Assembly (NCBI RefSeq): GCF_003044565.1
Contig: NZ_POXG01000006.1
Location: 62,001 to 126,000, forward strand
Origin: Neisseria sicca
GTDB lineage: Bacteria > Pseudomonadota > Gammaproteobacteria > Burkholderiales > Neisseriaceae
Reading direction: 5' to 3'
DNA: 64,000 nt
The notes under the pieces are model-generated. The model was not told the DNA's origin. It searched no databases and worked only from the letters and a program-made list of their open reading frames with translations. Made by a program: the position numbers and the translations under genes. This document shows, in pieces, positions 60,714 to 64,000 of the stretch (positions within the stretch are counted from its first letter, which is position 1; each line of letters starts with the position of its first letter).

Positions 60714-61655
60714 ATGGCAATCCAATGGTTTCCCGGCCACATGAACAAAGCAAAAAAAGCCATCGCCGAACGCACCAAAAGCGTCGATATGGTGATTGAA
60801 ATGCTGGACGCGCGTATGCCTGCCTCCAGCGAAAATCCCCTGCTTGCCCAGCTTTCCAAAGGCAAACCCAAACTCAAAATCCTCAACAAACAAGACCTTG
60901 CCGACCCCGAGCGCACCAAAATCTGGCTCGAACACTACAACAGCCGCCCCGACACCCGCGCCATCGCCCTCGATTCCTCGGAAACCGGCGCACACGGCAA
61001 AATCACCCAAGCCTGCCGCGCCATGATTCCCCACCGCCAAGGCATAGACAAACCCCTGCGCGTCCTCATCTGCGGCATCCCCAACGTCGGCAAGTCCACC
61101 CTCATCAACGGCATGATAGGCAAAAAATCCGCCAAAACCGGCAACGAACCCGGCATCACCAAAGCCGAACAACGCCTTTTCCTCGCCGACGATTTCTGGC
61201 TCTACGACACCCCCGGAATGCTGTGGCCGAAAATCATCGTCGAAGAAGGCGGCTACAACCTCGCCGCCGGCGGCGCAGTCGGACGCAATGCGTTAGACGA
61301 AGAAGAAGTCGCCCTCGAGCTTCTAGACTACCTCCGCCGCCACTACCTCCCCATGCTGCAAGAACGCTACCAAGCCGACAAAGACCCCAGCAGCCACTGG
61401 GATGACAACTCATGGCTCGAGTGGATAGCCAAAAAACGCGGCGCAGTCTTGAGCGGCGGACGGGTCAACTACCAAAAAGCCGCCGAAAACATCCTCACCG
61501 ACTTCCGCGAAGGCAAAATCGGCAGAATCACCCTCGAAACGCCGAACCAATGGGAAACATGGCTCAAAAAAGCCCGCCAAAAAGAAGCCGAACTCAAAGC
61601 CATACGCGAAGCCAGAAAGGCAGAACGCAAAGGGCAGAAGCCTGCGGACGAGTAG
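60714..61655 (+). CDS. ylqF: Ribosome biogenesis GTPase YlqF/RbgA
   Basis: Circularly permuted GTPase for 50S assembly, 313 residues. The motif order is permuted: G4 NKQDLAD (about 62), then G1 [13 protein letters not shown] (about 121), then G3 DTPGMLWP. The start MAIQWFPGHMNKAKKAI and the Lys-rich C-terminus match the family. Confidence 0.93.
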   Translation: MAIQWFPGHMNKAKKAIAERTKSVDMVIEMLDARMPASSENPLLAQLSKGKPKLKILNKQDLADPERTKIWLEHYNSRPDTRAIALDSSETGAHGKITQACRAMIPHRQGIDKPLRVLICGIPNVGKSTLINGMIGKKSAKTGNEPGITKAEQRLFLADDFWLYDTPGMLWPKIIVEEGGYNLAAGGAVGRNALDEEEVALELLDYLRRHYLPMLQERYQADKDPSSHWDDNSWLEWIAKKRGAVLSGGRVNYQKAAENILTDFREGKIGRITLETPNQWETWLKKARQKEAELKAIREARKAERKGQKPADE

Positions 61656-61695
61656 GGCGGTATAGTGAAATGCCAAAAGATGTTTCACTGCCCTC

Positions 61696-61738
61696 AAAAA
61701 GGTCGTCTGAAACCTTAGACAGATTGTTCAGACGACCT
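61696..61738 (+). terminator. DUS-pair hairpin after ylqF
   Basis: AAAAAGGTCGTCTGAAAC and GTTCAGACGACCT across about 13 nt. Confidence 0.65.
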
Positions 61739-61750
61739 GTTTGTAAAATT

Positions 61751-61907
61751 TATAGTGGATTAACTTTAAACCAGTACGGCGCTGCCTCGCCTTAGCTCAA
61801 AGAGAACGATTCTCTAAGGTGCTGAAGCACCAAGTGAATCGGTTCCGTACTATCTGTACTGTCTGCGGCTTCGTCGCCTTGTCCTGATTTAAAGTTAATC
61901 CACTATA
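61751..61907. repeat. Correia element, long form (157 bp)
   Basis: TATAGTGGATTAAC to GTTAATCCACTATA with the extra internal segment (TTAGCTCAAAGAGAACGA, GAAGCACCAAGTGAATC). Confidence 0.95.
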
Positions 61908-61983
61908 AAACCAACATATAAAACTGAAAAGAATCCTTATCTAAGGTCGTCTGAAAACATCAAAACAATTAAATCTTAACGCT

Positions 61984-62586
61984 ATGAACGAAAAACTCCC
62001 TCCCGACGCGCTGATTGAAGCCGCGCTTTTGACCCAAACCGAACCCTTAAACGAAAAATCCATGCGCGAATTGTGTGTGCCGCCGCTGTCGCAGGACAAA
62101 TTGATTGACGTGTTGGCGCAGTTAAAAACGCGCTGGCAAGGTAGGGCGTTGCAACTGGTGCATACGCACGAAGGCTGGCGGTTTCAGATTGCGCAGGCGG
62201 CATTCGAGCGGCTGGGCAGCCTTCAGGAACAGCGTGCGCCGCGCTATTCCCGCGCTGTGATGGAAACGCTGGCGATTATCGCCTATCAGCAGCCGGTGAC
62301 GCGCGGCGACATTGAGGGCATACGCGGCGTGGCGGTGTCGCAGAACGTGATGCAGACCTTGCAGGACAGGGGCTGGATTGAAGTGATCGGGCATCGAGAT
62401 TCTGTCGGTCGGCCTGCGTTGTGGGCGACGACGCCGACGTTTTTGAGCGATTTGCGCCTGGACAGTTTGGAAGATTTGCCGCCGCTGACGGAATTGGGCG
62501 AATTGGTCTTGCCTGATTTGGTCGAAATGCCACCGACGGGCGAGGAAGAGGATCAGGAAGAAGCACCGGAGCGGCTGATTAATTAA
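61984..62586 (+). CDS. scpB: Segregation and condensation protein B
   Basis: Kleisin-associated winged-helix protein of the SMC-ScpAB condensin, 200 residues. Signature ALIEAALLTQTEPL, then RAVMETLAIIAYQQPVTRGDIEGIRGV and GRPALWATTPTFL. scpA is not adjacent. The acidic C-terminus (PPTGEEEDQEEAPE) is a usual feature. Confidence 0.93.
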   Translation: MNEKLPPDALIEAALLTQTEPLNEKSMRELCVPPLSQDKLIDVLAQLKTRWQGRALQLVHTHEGWRFQIAQAAFERLGSLQEQRAPRYSRAVMETLAIIAYQQPVTRGDIEGIRGVAVSQNVMQTLQDRGWIEVIGHRDSVGRPALWATTPTFLSDLRLDSLEDLPPLTELGELVLPDLVEMPPTGEEEDQEEAPERLIN

Positions 62587-62604
62587 AACAAGGCTGGAGA
62601 TGTG

Positions 62605-62650
62605 AAAAGGTCGTCTGAAAATTTGAAACGGGTTTTCAGACGACCTTTTT
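62605..62650 (+). terminator. DUS-pair terminator of scpB
   Basis: AAAAGGTCGTCTGAAAA and TTTTCAGACGACCTTTTT across about 11 nt. Confidence 0.75.
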
Positions 62651-62790
62651 TCAAAAAATAATATCATTGTATTCAGCTTGTTAGATATAAAATAAGAAAA
62701 ACCTTATTCAAACTATAAAAAATCTTAGTTATAATCAGCATATCTAAAGTTAGCCGCCGATGTGCGGTCGATTTACTAAGGAATACTACC

Positions 62791-64000
62791 ATGCTGTTGG
62801 CACTTTCCCTGCGCGATTTTGTCATTGTTGAAAACCTCAATCTGGATTTCCAAAGCGGTTTTACCGTCTTGACCGGCGAGACAGGCGCGGGCAAATCGAT
62901 TACGTTGGATGCAATCGGGCTTTTGTTGGGCGATAAGGCTGATTACAGCCAAGTCCGCAGCGGCGCAAAGGAAGCGCAGTTGTCGGCATTGTTTGACATC
63001 AGCCTTTTGCCCGATCTCAAAGCCCAATTGCAGGAGCAGGGTTTTCTAGACGAAGACGCGGAAGAACTCAGCATCCGCCGCATCATCGATGCCAAAGGGA
63101 AAAGCCGCAGCTTTATCAACAATCAGGCAGCCACGCTGGCGCAGCTCAAAGCCGTCGGCGGGCAGCTTATCGACATTCACGGGCAAAACGCCCACCATTC
63201 CCTCAATCAAGAATCCGCCCAGCGCGAATTGCTGGACGCATTTGCAGGCAGCAAAGCGCAGGCGGAAACCGTCGGACAGCTTTATCAAAACTGGGTCAAT
63301 GCGAAAAAAGCCCTCCAAGAGGCGCAAGAACACGCTGAGACCATCATTATCGAGCGTGAGCGTTTAGAATGGCAGTTCAACGAATTGAACCAGTTGGACG
63401 TCAAACAAGGCGAATGGGAAGCCCTCAGCCAAAGCCACGACAGCCTTGCCCATTCTGCCGAGCTGTTGCAGGCTGCCGAAGAAGTCGGCGACTACATCGA
63501 TGGCGACAACGGCATCCAACGTCAAATTTATCAATGCCAAAAATTATTGACCAATCTGCAAAACATCGAGCCGCGCTTTGCCGAAAGCCTGAATATGCTG
63601 GCGAGCATTGAAGCCGAATTGGGCGAAATCAGTGCCAATATGCGCGACGTCGCAGGCCGAAGCGACATCGATCCCAACGAGTTGGCGGCGCAGGAGCAGC
63701 GCATGGGCGAGCTGATGGGGATGGCGCGGAAATACCGCATTGAGCCTGAAGCCCTGCCGCAAAAGCTGGCTGAAATCGACGAGCGCCTGCAAAGCCTGCA
63801 AGCCGCTGCCGATTTGGAAGCGTTGACGCAAACCGTTGCCCGCAACCTTGCCGAATATCAGGAGGCAGCCCACGTTCTTTCCGCCATGCGCCATCAGGCG
63901 GCGGGCAGATTGGGCGAGGAAACGACCGGACATATGCAGCATCTCGCCATGAAAGGCGCGCGTTTCGACATCGTCCTGCTGCCGTCCTCCCCGACGGCGC
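62791..64000 (+). CDS. recN: DNA repair protein RecN, N-terminal part (truncated by window end)
   Basis: SMC-like ATPase in recombinational repair of double-strand breaks. The frame stays open to the last base (about 403 codons; full RecN is about 550). It starts MLLALSLRDFVIVENLNLDF, with Walker A VLTGETGAGKSITLDAIGLLLG, the Q-loop region LIDIHGQNAHHSL and then a coiled-coil arm (about 155-370). The GG-containing site GGAATACTACC precedes the ATG. Confidence 0.95.
   Translation, partial: MLLALSLRDFVIVENLNLDFQSGFTVLTGETGAGKSITLDAIGLLLGDKADYSQVRSGAKEAQLSALFDISLLPDLKAQLQEQGFLDEDAEELSIRRIIDAKGKSRSFINNQAATLAQLKAVGGQLIDIHGQNAHHSLNQESAQRELLDAFAGSKAQAETVGQLYQNWVNAKKALQEAQEHAETIIIERERLEWQFNELNQLDVKQGEWEALSQSHDSLAHSAELLQAAEEVGDYIDGDNGIQRQIYQCQKLLTNLQNIEPRFAESLNMLASIEAELGEISANMRDVAGRSDIDPNELAAQEQRMGELMGMARKYRIEPEALPQKLAEIDERLQSLQAAADLEALTQTVARNLAEYQEAAHVLSAMRHQAAGRLGEETTGHMQHLAMKGARFDIVLLPSSPTA

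Overview
The window is a chromosomal segment of a commensal Neisseria. Three things point there. The 12-mer AGGTCGTCTGAA, the DNA uptake sequence (DUS) dialect described for the N. mucosa/sicca/subflava side of the genus, occurs dozens of times, often as inverted pairs just after genes. There are several Correia repeat enclosed elements (ends TATAGTGG...CCACTATA, short form about 107 bp, long form about 157 bp). Gene content is neisserial throughout: misR/misS, a three-haem CcoP, an LpxL2-type acyltransferase, macAB, and ptsN-hprK-rapZ. CcoP keeps its third haem domain, which argues against N. meningitidis.

Layout. 1-9.2 kb: the 3' part of pyrG, lpxL2, a small phosphatase-fold protein, a secreted unknown, an M61 peptidase, then ccoNOQP encoding cbb3 oxidase. 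9.2-17 kb: a NADAR protein, a cluster of Correia elements, tyrS, a three-gene restriction-modification cassette wedged between tyrS and ychF, a tandem array of a 96-bp inverted-repeat element, and ubiB. 17-24.8 kb: glyS, a TbpB-like surface lipoprotein, a phosphatase lipoprotein, a hemolysin III-family protein, and rpsP-rimM-trmD-rplS. 24.8-31.7 kb: a Pat-like acetyltransferase, misS-misR, pheA and an SRPBCC protein. 31.8-40 kb: a minor pilin, macA-macB, GST, small unknown genes and a TolC-family lipoprotein. 40-45.3 kb: thiD, an OsmC protein, GntR and DeoR regulators, and a tandem pair of membrane paralogues. 45.4-53.9 kb: glnS, an EamA transporter, unknowns, a UDG-fold protein, trpB, and bioA-bioD. 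54-56 kb: three tandem secreted cysteine-rich DUF4189 proteins. 56-64 kb: ubiC, ubiA, ptsN-hprK-rapZ, a small lipoprotein, a YlqF/RbgA GTPase, scpB and the 5' part of recN.

Most genes are housekeeping. The accessory signals are the restriction-modification cassette, the TbpB-like lipoprotein, the DUF4189 array, the duplicated membrane genes, and many small non-coding elements. The two most informative non-coding observations are these. (1) A Correia element sits in one copy of a tandem duplication while the other copy keeps the matching empty site. (2) A candidate small RNA lies antisense and upstream of the GntR regulator, with a well-spaced promoter and a strong intrinsic terminator. I found no tRNA, rRNA, CRISPR array, prophage or transposase gene. 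All calls are from reading the sequence; no database search was run.
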